Shown here in pieces: positions 28,901-37,161 of a stretch of 64,000 nucleotides of DNA. A model generated the notes under the pieces. It saw only the letters and a list, made by a program, of their open reading frames with translations, was not told the DNA's origin and ran no database searches. This DNA comes from Verrucomicrobiota bacterium (lineage in GTDB: Bacteria; Verrucomicrobiota; Verrucomicrobiia; Opitutales; Puniceicoccaceae), in the NCBI GenBank assembly GCA_038744685.1, contig JBCDMB010000008.1, forward strand, positions 62,001 through 126,000. The letters run 5' to 3'. Every line of letters begins with the position of its first letter. The stretch's first letter is position 1. The position numbers and the translations under genes were made by a program.

Positions 28901-30430
28901 ACTGCCATCGGCCAAAGCTACAAGGATCTCATCGTTCCCATCACTGTTCAGATCATCGCACCAGATATCCCGTGCCATCAAGCCAACCAAAGGATTCTCC
29001 CACAGGAAATTTCCTGCGTAGTCATACGCTACCACAGTTCCTTCGTAGCTTGAACCAACGATGATACTCTCGCCGTCCAACACTGCGTTGCGAACGATCA
29101 AAACCGTGTACCCCGTATCAACGCTCTTTACCCCACTGTCTACAGTGGTCGGTTCCTCGGTAGCACTTACGGCAAAATAGCTTACCGCAAGACCGGTATC
29201 CCTGGAAAAGTCATCGCCGTTCTCCGCTTCAAAGTAGAATCCAAAGACGACCGCCTCCGACAAATCCACTTCAACCGGCATTGTGCCGAAGGTCACCTCT
29301 CCATCTGCAAAAGGCTCAAACGGATACCAGTTAAGGACAGTCACTTTATCGGTGACCAAACTCCCGGTCTCGGCAATCGGAAAACTTGCATACCATTCAC
29401 CGGAATTCACCTGAATGACCCAACGAAAATAGATCTCAGCGGTCCAGTGGCTATCATCCTTCTTAATCGAAAAAGTATCGATGTTGTTTGCTGGGTTGAG
29501 AAAGTCCTTCCATACGATCATTGCAGCATAGGTCTGATTCGGCTCGATCTCCCGTTCCATTTGAATCCGGTCTCCCGAATTATCGTTCGCGATCAGTGCT
29601 TCTTCGTTCTCAACAGAAGAAGCACCAAAAAACCTCGGTGAAAAACCAGACGGGTCCGGAAAGTAATTGCTGCCTTGCACCGGGCTTGCCGCCTGATCCG
29701 GGTCAAATGTTGCGTCCAATTTATTAGAGTTAGAAATACTCTGCGAAACGATGTCTCGCTTGCCGCCGGGAAGTCCCCATCGGACGACGTAAAAGGAATC
29801 GGTAACTCCCGAGATCCCTAGGTTGTCGACCATCAAAGTTCGGTTTCCCTGAGCCCCATTAAACTCGAGAGTGAAGGTCCGGCTAACTCCCGGCTCCAAT
29901 ATCGTGTCCGGATCAATTTCCGATATGTCGATATCAAATGCGTTCCATGAACCTGTGCCGCCGAGTGAAAAAGTCTTCGTGCTTCCATCCAGGCTGATAT
30001 CCACATCCGTTGAGGACTTCCAGTGGTCCCTGAAGGACTGGAAGTGCAACTGACTCATCTCAATAGGATCACCAGAATGATTCTCTACGGTCACAACCAG
30101 AGTAAAGTTACCGTAGTTTTGATTGATGGGTTCACCTGAAAGAGCAGAATTGATCCCAAAGCCCTGACTCCCCCAGAGTCCATCCGTTGACCCGGTAAAG
30201 TTCCGCAATCGATTTCCGCTCAACTGAAGATCAACAAGACCAGCAACAGCGGCATCCTGCCTAACGACGCCAGAAGAATCATCAAATCCCCCTAGAAGGG
30301 TCGATCCACCCCAAGAGATGCTGTTCATAGAAAACAGCACCGACGAAAGGATCAGAAATTGGAGAATTCCGAATGACAGTCTTCCGACAGTTTCCACTCT
30401 ATCCCCCAACATATCCCGACCCTGTTTCAA
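25931..30430 (-). CDS. Giant secreted beta-propeller enzyme, GH150 (lambda-carrageenase)-like, copy 1
   Basis: 1499 residues. The start overlaps the stop of the GH110-like gene (ATGA). A hydrophobic stretch at about 20-37 acts as signal peptide. An extra N-terminal beta-sandwich (about 42-215) is absent from the paralogue. The shared body follows: beta domain (VVRWGLPGGKRDIV), propeller (about 440-800, DDLNSDGNDEILVALADG) and C-terminal catalytic candidate (about 805-1365), with long stretches identical to copy 2 such as PPYPHGMVLTTPVENG. A final ~125 residues beginning 'D-A-D-K-D-G-V-V-D-L-A-E-F-A-F-Q' form the calcium-binding-like C-terminal module common on secreted verrucomicrobial proteins. 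Probable endo-acting enzyme on a sulfated galactan; the family call is an inference. Confidence 0.65.
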   Translation of the reverse strand: MKQGRDMLGDRVETVGRLSFGILQFLILSSVLFSMNSISWGGSTLLGGFDDSSGVVRQDAAVAGLVDLQLSGNRLRNFTGSTDGLWGSQGFGINSALSGEPINQNYGNFTLVVTVENHSGDPIEMSQLHFQSFRDHWKSSTDVDISLDGSTKTFSLGGTGSWNAFDIDISEIDPDTILEPGVSRTFTLEFNGAQGNRTLMVDNLGISGVTDSFYVVRWGLPGGKRDIVSQSISNSNKLDATFDPDQAASPVQGSNYFPDPSGFSPRFFGASSVENEEALIANDNSGDRIQMEREIEPNQTYAAMIVWKDFLNPANNIDTFSIKKDDSHWTAEIYFRWVIQVNSGEWYASFPIAETGSLVTDKVTVLNWYPFEPFADGEVTFGTMPVEVDLSEAVVFGFYFEAENGDDFSRDTGLAVSYFAVSATEEPTTVDSGVKSVDTGYTVLIVRNAVLDGESIIVGSSYEGTVVAYDYAGNFLWENPLVGLMARDIWCDDLNSDGNDEILVALADGSIRCLDGVTGNENWSFFSPDEANPGQPNGVPMKAVCTIRGSTGLYIACGGFDKNLYWLDAEGNLLSTVPSSRYSDLEPWGVASEYLGREIGEAHTPNFLRPVPQSDGTDKLLMLGYIQQQFRGRYYLFDPLGSSGTRPSPGLDSKINDSIGALEISDPDGDGAYSLYAGGNAFSIRVESIDLSTGVSTFHEEDFNRPFKTYRFSTLTDVPNGSGYKMFILCGNKVVLRSADLSDDLGSVLMPHAPHSMWHDRDKNRILFASAQSGGSSIHIVDLSMPYWKQALRDLDPPGKLRSMKANYTDIREKVRGFVRPAWERLPDQMIEVSGGATHETAVALREKYGTVNPLFMTFAHTTNVEQQGWKNSVETTTVEPVVTPANEPYLQRFDNGITYGRTRQQLLDQHWQPKIDESLFGLSFRAGHGNDPYYYNPDTLKAAIDASYAKGPNQKTVLSWAEVQATGSEMKYPIDRLFREIANHLSTRNGMMAFNNKHLFWGSTVHREVWSDFISGEFKEVFSTCMEESTSKTGELSLSHRLGLWASGCFDIWGMRTTRDNTSFDRTREIAAQIVPNHFLRHMVYRLAYGARYSHSSYSDMDYQSLVWELVASGALYLPRREEIVSFSPVHFGVKSEPDERYVKGNVISKWSTYYDAAEQSANPMVIGRLEGCWVGARNTEWDFSTFAAGVLDRRQNFIPPYPHGMVLTTPVENGLYASRADSRERLRYNLHPLYRNRMTEIITDGRNYIEADGSATYAANSAYFYSTVRPAVENAKSLLPIYLSGDEVGWVCAQSAPNRLRLTLVDSGYLNPGDRLVTIHFNTVKPVAVTDLLSNESIAINGDSSAVLVPLGMFTFLDIELSEPFFPDNEWGRYASDYGLSGLSTADADKDGVVDLAEFAFQGHPWNARDRGHSPNFSYNSLQKRFALDFVRLDSERLGINYIAEWTDDLRNEIWSTDWSDFSAESMGSGSRTEIYGLDVTDMDQAFFRIRIEILND

Positions 30431-32280
30431 TCGTTTTTAACGTTCGAAACGCCCGTCTCTTGAAGATCAGTGAATCCTGAGTTGTCACTCACTTTGATTT
30501 GATCGCAATCCGCTGAAGAAACGATTCTGAGCGGTCGGTTGAAACCGGAGGCGTCGTTTCCGCGAATCGTCACGTTTTCGGAATAGCGCAAGTCCACCGA
30601 GGGATAGTCGTCCATCTCCGGGTAGTCGTCGCTGAAAGAAACGGTATTGTCGGAGACCTCCAAGCCATCCACCGAAAGAGCGAAAACGAAGTGGCCGTTG
30701 AAGCTGATGATCTCGTTGTCCACGAATCGGATGTTCCGGTGATAGTGGCCTTCCCCTAGATGCTGGGTCTCGTTCAGCAGGGGCGCAATGTAGAGCGGGT
30801 ATCGCTTCGTTCCCTCGAAACCGACATTGATGAAGGTGTTGCCCCGGATCGTTAGGTCCTGAACCGCTCCCGATTCGTACCATTTGTTGTTGTCCCCTTC
30901 CACGAGGATACCGTGCATCTGCGGAGAGATGATATTGTTCTCGATAAGAATCTTCCCCTTGCTCGTCAAAAGAAGGCCTCGGGCCCGGTTCTCTCGGATG
31001 ATGTTGTTCCGAAAAATCACGTCGGGATTCCAGGTCAAATTTTCTACCGAGAGTGGACCGTCGGGAAGCGAGTCCGGAACATCTTCCAAAGTGAGTAGGA
31101 AGCGATGTTCGTTGAGGATCTCAAAACCCGTTACCGTTGACTCATGAAACGGCAAGATGGTCTTGCGCGACAGCAATGCGATCTGATCTCCCGGTTCCGC
31201 AAAAACGAGTCCCCATTGCTGAAAATGACTGATCTCACAGAGAAACTGGTTATCGCCTACCCGCTCTACCACCTTCACATACGCTCCGTGGACATTGATG
31301 GCATCGTCCAACATGTGCTCGAAAAGAGAGTTCTCGACTAGGATGGTTCCCTTGCAGCCGATGAAGTGGGTCGCGTCGGCCCGTGTAGCGACAAGGCGGC
31401 CCTCACCGGACGTCAAGGCATAGTCCCTTACCGTCACGTTTTCGGTGCGTTCGGCAATAATTCCCATGCCACCGGCCGCGAGGATCGTCACTCCTTCGAC
31501 CGTAACGTCGCTGGATCCGCTAAGGTGAATGGCTGGAGCGAGGCGGCTCAGGGGGTTGACACCGTAACTGATCAGAACGCTTCCCACCGGAGGTAAATCC
31601 TTGCGCAACTTGGCGAAGACTCTTACCCGGTTTCCTTCCAGACGCTCTACGCGGTGAGGCTGGTTGAAGTTGATGATGTAGTCCCTCGTGTTGAAGATAG
31701 GGGATCGCGTTTCGGGGTCGAAGAGGATGTTGAAACCCATAGGCACTTCCCAGCCATATCCCCGGTCGGAGTAGAGACTGCCATGCCGAATAACATGGGG
31801 ATACCTATCCGGGTCGATTTCCACGACAAAGCTTCCTTCGTCTTCGTCTATCTCGACGATAGGTAATTCGTCGTGGAACGTCCTCACAAAATCCACCGTG
31901 AAGTTCTTCAGGGCAACTCCGCTGCTCTCCTCGACCACAAACGGGCTGACGACTCCGTGAAAGAGAAAGAGCGATCCGTCACCGTCTATTGTGATGTCTT
32001 CGAACCCGAAAAGCGGAAAAATCATCCGCTTGATCCCGTTGTCGTGGTTGGAAACCGCCCGGTGCTCCTCCCTCGCATTCTCGGGGTGGAACTCGTAAAT
32101 CCCCTTCGGAAAGAAAAGTGTGACTCCCGATTGGCCCCCAATTCCTTCGATCAATCGATTCAGGGCAAAGGTTGAGTCAAGACCAGGCAAAACTCCGTGC
32201 TCCGAGACGTCGATAACGGTCGCTTGATGAACCGTCGGGACCAAACTCAGGAAAAACAGAAAGCAGGTATGGATTTTCAT
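30427..32280 (-). CDS. Secreted right-handed beta-helix enzyme, GH110 (alpha-1,3-galactosidase)-like
   Basis: 617 residues. A signal peptide ends near VHQA (residue ~20). The body is a right-handed parallel beta-helix: VIDVSEHGVLPGLDSTFALN at the cap, then repeated 'N-x-x-I-x-x-N' rungs such as VIFRNNIIRENRARGLLLTS. 'F-E-H-M-L-D-D-A-I-N-V-H-G' carries a paired aspartate, D325/D326, at the position where GH110 enzymes have their catalytic acids. GH110 removes terminal alpha-1,3-galactose, and one characterised marine member has been linked to lambda-carrageenan. It is the first gene of an operon with the two GH150-like genes, so it probably trims alpha-galactosyl ends of their oligosaccharides after desulfation. 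Confidence 0.75.
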   Translation of the reverse strand: MKIHTCFLFFLSLVPTVHQATVIDVSEHGVLPGLDSTFALNRLIEGIGGQSGVTLFFPKGIYEFHPENAREEHRAVSNHDNGIKRMIFPLFGFEDITIDGDGSLFLFHGVVSPFVVEESSGVALKNFTVDFVRTFHDELPIVEIDEDEGSFVVEIDPDRYPHVIRHGSLYSDRGYGWEVPMGFNILFDPETRSPIFNTRDYIINFNQPHRVERLEGNRVRVFAKLRKDLPPVGSVLISYGVNPLSRLAPAIHLSGSSDVTVEGVTILAAGGMGIIAERTENVTVRDYALTSGEGRLVATRADATHFIGCKGTILVENSLFEHMLDDAINVHGAYVKVVERVGDNQFLCEISHFQQWGLVFAEPGDQIALLSRKTILPFHESTVTGFEILNEHRFLLTLEDVPDSLPDGPLSVENLTWNPDVIFRNNIIRENRARGLLLTSKGKILIENNIISPQMHGILVEGDNNKWYESGAVQDLTIRGNTFINVGFEGTKRYPLYIAPLLNETQHLGEGHYHRNIRFVDNEIISFNGHFVFALSVDGLEVSDNTVSFSDDYPEMDDYPSVDLRYSENVTIRGNDASGFNRPLRIVSSADCDQIKVSDNSGFTDLQETGVSNVKND

Positions 32281-32359
32281 GAAAAGTCGTCGGCCTGCAA
32301 AGCCAGTCTGCCAAATTTGGACGGGAACTGTGAGGAGAGAAACCAGACTCTCAGATCGC

Positions 32360-32372
32360 GGGGTTTAACCCC
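32360..32372. promoter_or_regulatory. Perfect short palindrome in a divergent promoter region
   Basis: GGGGTT-T-AACCCC, 80 bases upstream of the GH110-like start and 125 bases upstream of the divergent gene at 32497. It could be an operator for a second regulator or a chance palindrome. No second copy was noticed. Confidence 0.25.
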
Positions 32373-32404
32373 TGAATAGTACCGCGGGACCTCTTCCACA
32401 GCCA

Positions 32405-32422
32405 CCTCTCCAAGTGAATAGG
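32405..32422. promoter_or_regulatory. Recurrent 18-bp operator-like palindrome
   Basis: Reads CCTCTCCA-AG-TGAATAGG. It lies in the 216-base divergent region between the GH110/GH150 operon (minus) and the secreted gene at 32497 (plus), 75 bases from the latter's start, so it could serve both directions. Confidence 0.55.
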
Positions 32423-32496
32423 AAGACCGGATAACCATTGACAATTTAGCTCAGCAGCCGGAACACCTTCACCTCCCAACGATCCCAACTTTGCCG

Positions 32497-33423
32497 ATGA
32501 AGATTCTGCCTTTCCCCTCGCTATTAGTCTTTGCATTCAGCGTTGGACTCTCTTTTCAAAAACCGGTCTTTGCCGAAGTTCACATTGCCTTCAGCCGCGT
32601 CGGCGAAATGACGACCCAGTCCTATCCAATTGCCGAAGAATCGAGCGAAAATCTTATTATCATTGGTGACCAAGCGGATGCCTTTCGCATCAGGAAAATC
32701 GATGGGGGTGGAAGGGTTATTGACTTCATGCCATCGCAAGGAAGAGGAATCTATGTAGCCCAAGTAGTCACCATGGGCGACGACGAGCCTTTGTATTCGC
32801 TGCACGGACTCGCCACGGACAAGCTGGAAGGAAAGAATGAACCTCCACTGAATTCGATTCTTACCGTTTTCGGCATTTCGCTCGATCCCGGAGGCACCCA
32901 ACTGATGCTCAACACCAAATCGGAGACGATCGGCGACTCCATCCCGGCGAGCGAGTTTCGCGTTGCCGAAGGCGCGGACGAAATCTCCGTGACTTTACTG
33001 GCTAGGTATTCTCCCAAAGGCGAAGCGGAGATCGGGTTCGCGGTGGACGGAGGCGAGAGTCTCCAAACCTTCGGGCACATGGCCAACTCCTCCCGCCTGG
33101 TCCCCGACGCCCATCAAAGGATTTACCCTCCGGCCAAAAACGAAGAAGCTTCTTTTCTCGGTGCCGCTAATTACCGGATACCCGCTTCAGAATGCCCTGA
33201 TCGTTTCGGCTTCTACTTCACGGGAAAGCACTTCGCCGCCCTCACCTATCCCGGCAAAGCGAAGGGTGCCAAGATCAAACACACGGCACGCGTCTACCCC
33301 GTCGGCAAGATCGCTGGAAGAGAGTTGAAAAACGCCTATCTCATCTGCTTCGAGGAAGCCAAAAACGGCGACTACCAGGATGCCGTTCTCCTTGTGGAGG
33401 GCATCGCGCCCGCAGGGGAATGA
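32497..33423 (+). CDS. Secreted protein of unknown function
   Basis: 308 residues from ATG 32497 (an in-frame TTG lies six bases earlier). A signal peptide ends near PVFA (residue ~26). The mature protein is beta-rich without a recognised catalytic motif. Its last third, from PDRFGFYFTGKHFAALTYPG to AYLICFEEAKNGDYQDAVLL, resembles the short C-terminal domain with a conserved 'E-E-A-x-N-G-D-Y-Q-D' found on many secreted planctomycete and verrucomicrobial proteins (DUF4114-like). It may bind carbohydrate or calcium. It is divergent from the GH110/GH150 operon and shares its upstream operator-like palindrome, which suggests it works on the same substrate. Confidence 0.65.
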   Translation: MKILPFPSLLVFAFSVGLSFQKPVFAEVHIAFSRVGEMTTQSYPIAEESSENLIIIGDQADAFRIRKIDGGGRVIDFMPSQGRGIYVAQVVTMGDDEPLYSLHGLATDKLEGKNEPPLNSILTVFGISLDPGGTQLMLNTKSETIGDSIPASEFRVAEGADEISVTLLARYSPKGEAEIGFAVDGGESLQTFGHMANSSRLVPDAHQRIYPPAKNEEASFLGAANYRIPASECPDRFGFYFTGKHFAALTYPGKAKGAKIKHTARVYPVGKIAGRELKNAYLICFEEAKNGDYQDAVLLVEGIAPAGE

Positions 33424-33428
33424 GATGG

Positions 33429-33515
33429 CGAACGTTAAACTTTAAACGCTCAACTCTTAATCTAGAACTTTCAACGTTGGATGTTCAACGTTCGAAGTTG
33501 GACGTTCACTGGGAC
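33429..33515. repeat. Intergenic cluster of AACGTT-type short repeats
   Basis: Within about 85 bases after the stop at 33423 there are several imperfect direct and inverted copies of an AACGTT core, for example TTTCAACGTTGGATGTTCAA followed by CGTTCGAAGTTGGACGTTCA. The repeats lie between two plus-strand genes. They look like a low-complexity intergenic element and may form secondary structure; no function is known. Confidence 0.4.
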
Positions 33516-33576
33516 CTCCAAAGCACCACCAGTTACGGATCAAAACCAGACTCAACGGACTACCGGGGACCCTTGT

Positions 33577-33594
33577 CCTACCCATACGAATAGG
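33577..33594. promoter_or_regulatory. Recurrent 18-bp operator-like palindrome
   Basis: Reads CCTACCCA-TA-CGAATAGG, 67 bases upstream of the PL8 start codon. The adjacent ATAGGTAACGAGT (33590-33602) is repeated exactly at 3437-3449 beside the weak copy. Confidence 0.5.
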
Positions 33595-33660
33595 TAACGA
33601 GTCCGGGTTGCTCTTGATATCATGGGTTTTGGTTCCGTTCCCCGGTCTCTCAACCCCAGC

Positions 33661-35712
33661 ATGCAACCGCACTTTCATATCCTCAGGTATTTGATTCTTC
33701 TCTTTGCCCTCCAAGGAGCAAACGCGTCAACCGCCCAAACGGACAAAGAACAGGAACTGCAAACGCTCCGAGAGAGGTTTGCTCGGCTCTACAACTCCTA
33801 TTCCGACGACCTTTCCACTCGAGAATACTTGAATACTTTACGAGATGACGGAACCTGGGCGGGTATTGATTACGAAAGCGGGCGGCGGGCGAAATGGCCC
33901 GCTCTGGAGCACCTGACTCGCCTCCAGACGATGGCTGCGACCTATGCGAATAAGGACTCATCTTTCTTCAAGGATCCGGATCTACTGGAGGGGATCGAAT
34001 CGGGTTACCAGCACTGGTTTGACGGAAGATACAAGAACTCCAATTGGGCCTCGTTCCGGGCGCACGCACCCGAATATATCAGCATCGGTCTCTTCCTTCT
34101 CGGAGAAGACTTATCGCCTTCCCTCCTCAAGCAGGCCACCTGGAGTTTAGACCGTCTTAGAGACCCGAACATCATGACCGGTTCAAATCGCGTCTGGACT
34201 GGGAGCAGCCAGTTCCGGACCGCCATCATTAGGGGAGACGAGACCAAACAACGGGAGGCCATAGAATTGATTCTCGGAGTCATTGCCAAGACCGAGGGCT
34301 ACATCGAGGGTTTGCAGCCGGATTGGTCTTTCCAACAGCACGGGCCCATGCTGCAATTCGGAGTCTACGGCAAGACCTTCGCGAAGTGGACCTCGATGCT
34401 CGCGTATCTCTCGGAAAACCTGAGCTTCGAAATGCCCGCGGACAAACTGGAGCTTTTGCGGGGATATCTGCTAAACGGAGCCGGATGGACCCTTTGGAAT
34501 GGCCGGATCGACTTCAACGTGATGGGCCGGATCTTCAATCCGGGCTTTCCTGCACTCCGATTCGAGGAATACAGGAACGCGATGGAGCGACTCTACGGCA
34601 TCGACGCCGAAAACCGGGAAAACTACGAGAAAGCCCTGGCTTGGCCCAACCAGGTGACCGGCCACCGCTCCTTCTGGAATTCGGACTATGCCGTTCACCG
34701 TCGCCCGGAGTGGTTCGCCTCGGTACGCATGACCTCCAACCGAACCGCCGCCGCAGAGTACGTGAACAGCCAAAACGCCCTTGGTCTGCACCAGGCGGAC
34801 GGTGTCCTGCTCGTCTACATCGAAGGCGACGAATACTTGGACATTCAACCGATCTGGGACTGGCACCGCTTGCCGGGAACGACCACCGACCAAGGCATCG
34901 AAGACTTGACTCCAAAGGGCTATAACCAGCATGCGGTGGATCTCGGCCATGAATTCGTGGGAACCATCAACAACGGCAAAGAAGGCCTTGCGACGATGAC
35001 CTACGAATGGGAAGGACTCCTCGCGCGGAAATCCTGGTTCTTTCTCGAAAACTCGATCCTATGCCTCGGCTCCGGGATCACCGGCCCCTCTCTCGACAAC
35101 GTTTATACCACCGTCCAACAATCCTGGCTCAAGGGTGATGTCGAAAGCGAAAATGGAATCGTGAAGACTGGCACGGTCCTGGAGATTCCCGCCGATTCGT
35201 GGATTCATCACGACGACATCGGTTACTATTTCCACGACGAAGCCAAGCTTGAGAGCGGGTCGAAATCGGGAGACTGGCTCGACCTCTACCCGACGTTCTC
35301 GAGCGAGCCTCGAACGGGCGACGTGTTTTCCCTCTGGTTCGACCACGGTAAAAATCCGGAGGAAGAATCCTATGCCTACGCGATCTACTCCAAGACCACT
35401 GCCGCCAATCTGGAGACGCTCGTCGCCGACGCACCCTATGTTATCCTTGCGAATACACCGGATCTGCAAGCGATCGAGACCGCGGACGCCGTAATGGCCG
35501 TTTTCTATTCGCCCCGCCAACTCAAGACCGAATCGGGATCCACCCTCTCCAGCGACCAACCCTGCATGATGATCCTCCGGGAAGATCAGCTGATCGTGGC
35601 CGACCCCACCCAGACCCTCGAAGAGTTGGATGTCACCGTCGACTCGGTCGAACATGCAGTCACCCTTCCACGGGGAGGATACGCAGGCCAACAAGTCGAA
35701 ATCACTCTCTAA
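33661..35712 (+). CDS. Secreted polysaccharide lyase, PL8 family
   Basis: 683 residues from ATG 33661, chosen because it starts a signal peptide (I-L-R-Y-L-I-L-L-F-A-L-Q-G-A-N-A); ATG 33622 adds 13 residues. The (alpha/alpha)-toroid half carries the PL8 catalytic set: H227 in 'D-W-S-F-Q-Q-H-G-P', Y236 nine residues later, as in chondroitin AC lyase, and an arginine pair near R282/R290 in 'G-R-I-D-F-N-V-M-G-R'. A beta-sandwich half follows. PL8 enzymes beta-eliminate uronic-acid-containing polymers (hyaluronan, chondroitin, xanthan, alginate), giving unsaturated uronides. It heads an operon with two sulfatases, a GH2 and a FucP-like symporter, so the substrate is probably a sulfated uronate-containing glycan, which carrageenan is not. 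Confidence 0.82.
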   Translation: MQPHFHILRYLILLFALQGANASTAQTDKEQELQTLRERFARLYNSYSDDLSTREYLNTLRDDGTWAGIDYESGRRAKWPALEHLTRLQTMAATYANKDSSFFKDPDLLEGIESGYQHWFDGRYKNSNWASFRAHAPEYISIGLFLLGEDLSPSLLKQATWSLDRLRDPNIMTGSNRVWTGSSQFRTAIIRGDETKQREAIELILGVIAKTEGYIEGLQPDWSFQQHGPMLQFGVYGKTFAKWTSMLAYLSENLSFEMPADKLELLRGYLLNGAGWTLWNGRIDFNVMGRIFNPGFPALRFEEYRNAMERLYGIDAENRENYEKALAWPNQVTGHRSFWNSDYAVHRRPEWFASVRMTSNRTAAAEYVNSQNALGLHQADGVLLVYIEGDEYLDIQPIWDWHRLPGTTTDQGIEDLTPKGYNQHAVDLGHEFVGTINNGKEGLATMTYEWEGLLARKSWFFLENSILCLGSGITGPSLDNVYTTVQQSWLKGDVESENGIVKTGTVLEIPADSWIHHDDIGYYFHDEAKLESGSKSGDWLDLYPTFSSEPRTGDVFSLWFDHGKNPEEESYAYAIYSKTTAANLETLVADAPYVILANTPDLQAIETADAVMAVFYSPRQLKTESGSTLSSDQPCMMILREDQLIVADPTQTLEELDVTVDSVEHAVTLPRGGYAGQQVEITL

Positions 35713-35716
35713 TCCG

Positions 35717-37147
35717 ATGCTTGCTCGATTCCTTTCCATTTTCTTTCTTCTTTGCCTTCAGCTCTCCGCCCGGCAGGAGAGTCCCAACATCATCCTCTTC
35801 GTCTCGGACGACCACGGGACCGATGCCCTCGGTGCCTACGGCAATCCGGTGATCCAGACCCCGAACCTCGACAGGCTCGCCTCCGAGGGAACCCTTTTCA
35901 CGAACGCCTACTGCACGAGCGCCAGTTGCGCCGCCAGCCGCTCGGTTATCCTCACCGGCAAATTCGGCCATGCCACCGGATCCTACGGACACGTCCACGA
36001 CTATCATCACTTCCGCACCTTCGACGACGTCCAGTCCCTTCCGGTTCTCCTCGAAAAGGCCGGCTATTTGACCGCCCGTATCGGTAAGTACCACCTCGCC
36101 CCGGAATCCGTCTATCGCTTCGACCTCGTTCTCAAAGCCGATCCCCGTAGCACCATCGAAATGGCCGAGGCCTGCGAAGAAGTCATCTTGCAGGACAAAC
36201 CGTTCTTTCTCTATTTCTGTCCTGACGACCCTCACCGCGGCCACCCCTTTACCCCCGAAGAATGGGACCAACCGAACAACTTTGGAAACCGTCCCGAACC
36301 TTATCCGGGCGAAACCCAGGTACGCTACGATCCCGCGGCAGTCCTCGTCCCCGCCTTTCTCCCCGATAGTTCCGAATCACGTCTCGAAATCGCCCAATAC
36401 TACCAATCCGTGTCCCGGATCGACCAAGGCTTTGGCAAACTACTAGCGATCCTCGAAGCGTCCGGAAAAGCGGACAACACCGTGATCTTCTACCTTTCGG
36501 ATAACGGGGTCGCATTCCCCGGCGCAAAGACCACCGTCTATGAGCCCGGCATCCGCTTGCCCTTTATCGTCAAGGATCCCAGGGGCGATCGTCAGGGAGA
36601 GGTCAGCGAGGCCATGATTACTTGGGCCGACCTGACGCCCACCAACCTCGACTTCGCCGGAGTGGAGTTCGACCCCGCCTCTTTCCACGGCCGCTCGTTC
36701 CTGCCGATCCTCGAAGGGAAGGAACCGGACGAATCCCGGGATGAAATGTACGCCTCCCACAACTTTCACGAACTGACCATGTATTACCCGATGCGGGTGG
36801 TCCGCTCCGGCGATTACAAATTGATCTGGAACCTCGCCCACGGGCTTCCCTACCCCTTCGCCTCCGATCTGTGGGCGGCCTCGACTTGGCAGGAAGTCCA
36901 TCGCAAGGGCAAGGAGTACTTTGGCAATCGCAAGGTGGAAGACTACCTCTACCGTCCCGAATTCGAACTCTACGATCTGGCCGACGATCCAGACGAGTTG
37001 GTCAACCTCGCCACCGACCCCGCGTATTCGACGAAGCTCGACGAACTGAAAAACAAACTAAAAGACTTCCAAAAAGAGACCCGCGACCCGTGGCTCATCC
37101 TTTGGGACAACGACATCTCGCTCCAAGGTACGGGAGTCAACCTTTGA
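35717..37147 (+). CDS. Secreted sulfatase, S1_8 (heparan N-sulfatase)-like
   Basis: 476 residues from ATG 35717, four bases after the PL8 stop. A signal peptide ends near LSA (residue ~17). Metal ligands lie in ILFVSDDHGTDALGAYG. The formylglycine precursor is C71 in 'A-S-C-A-A-S-R-S'; the usual C-x-P-S-R is here C-A-A-S-R. Segments 'G-S-Y-G-H-V-H-D-Y-H-H-F-R-T-F-D', 'S-H-N-F-H-E-L-T-M-Y-Y-P-M-R' and 'T-R-D-P-W' closely follow the pattern of mammalian sulfamidase (N-sulfoglucosamine sulfohydrolase). It may therefore cleave an N- or O-sulfate from an amino sugar or hexose. The call rests on remembered family patterns, and substrate specificity is unproven. Confidence 0.85.
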   Translation: MLARFLSIFFLLCLQLSARQESPNIILFVSDDHGTDALGAYGNPVIQTPNLDRLASEGTLFTNAYCTSASCAASRSVILTGKFGHATGSYGHVHDYHHFRTFDDVQSLPVLLEKAGYLTARIGKYHLAPESVYRFDLVLKADPRSTIEMAEACEEVILQDKPFFLYFCPDDPHRGHPFTPEEWDQPNNFGNRPEPYPGETQVRYDPAAVLVPAFLPDSSESRLEIAQYYQSVSRIDQGFGKLLAILEASGKADNTVIFYLSDNGVAFPGAKTTVYEPGIRLPFIVKDPRGDRQGEVSEAMITWADLTPTNLDFAGVEFDPASFHGRSFLPILEGKEPDESRDEMYASHNFHELTMYYPMRVVRSGDYKLIWNLAHGLPYPFASDLWAASTWQEVHRKGKEYFGNRKVEDYLYRPEFELYDLADDPDELVNLATDPAYSTKLDELKNKLKDFQKETRDPWLILWDNDISLQGTGVNL

Positions 37148-37161
37148 TCGACCGGGAAAAC

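Noticed and set aside
34323-34925. Long plus-strand frame of 200 codons inside the PL8 gene
   Set aside because: Arg/Pro-rich translation typical of an alternative frame of a G+C-rich gene; the PL8 frame has clear catalytic motifs.
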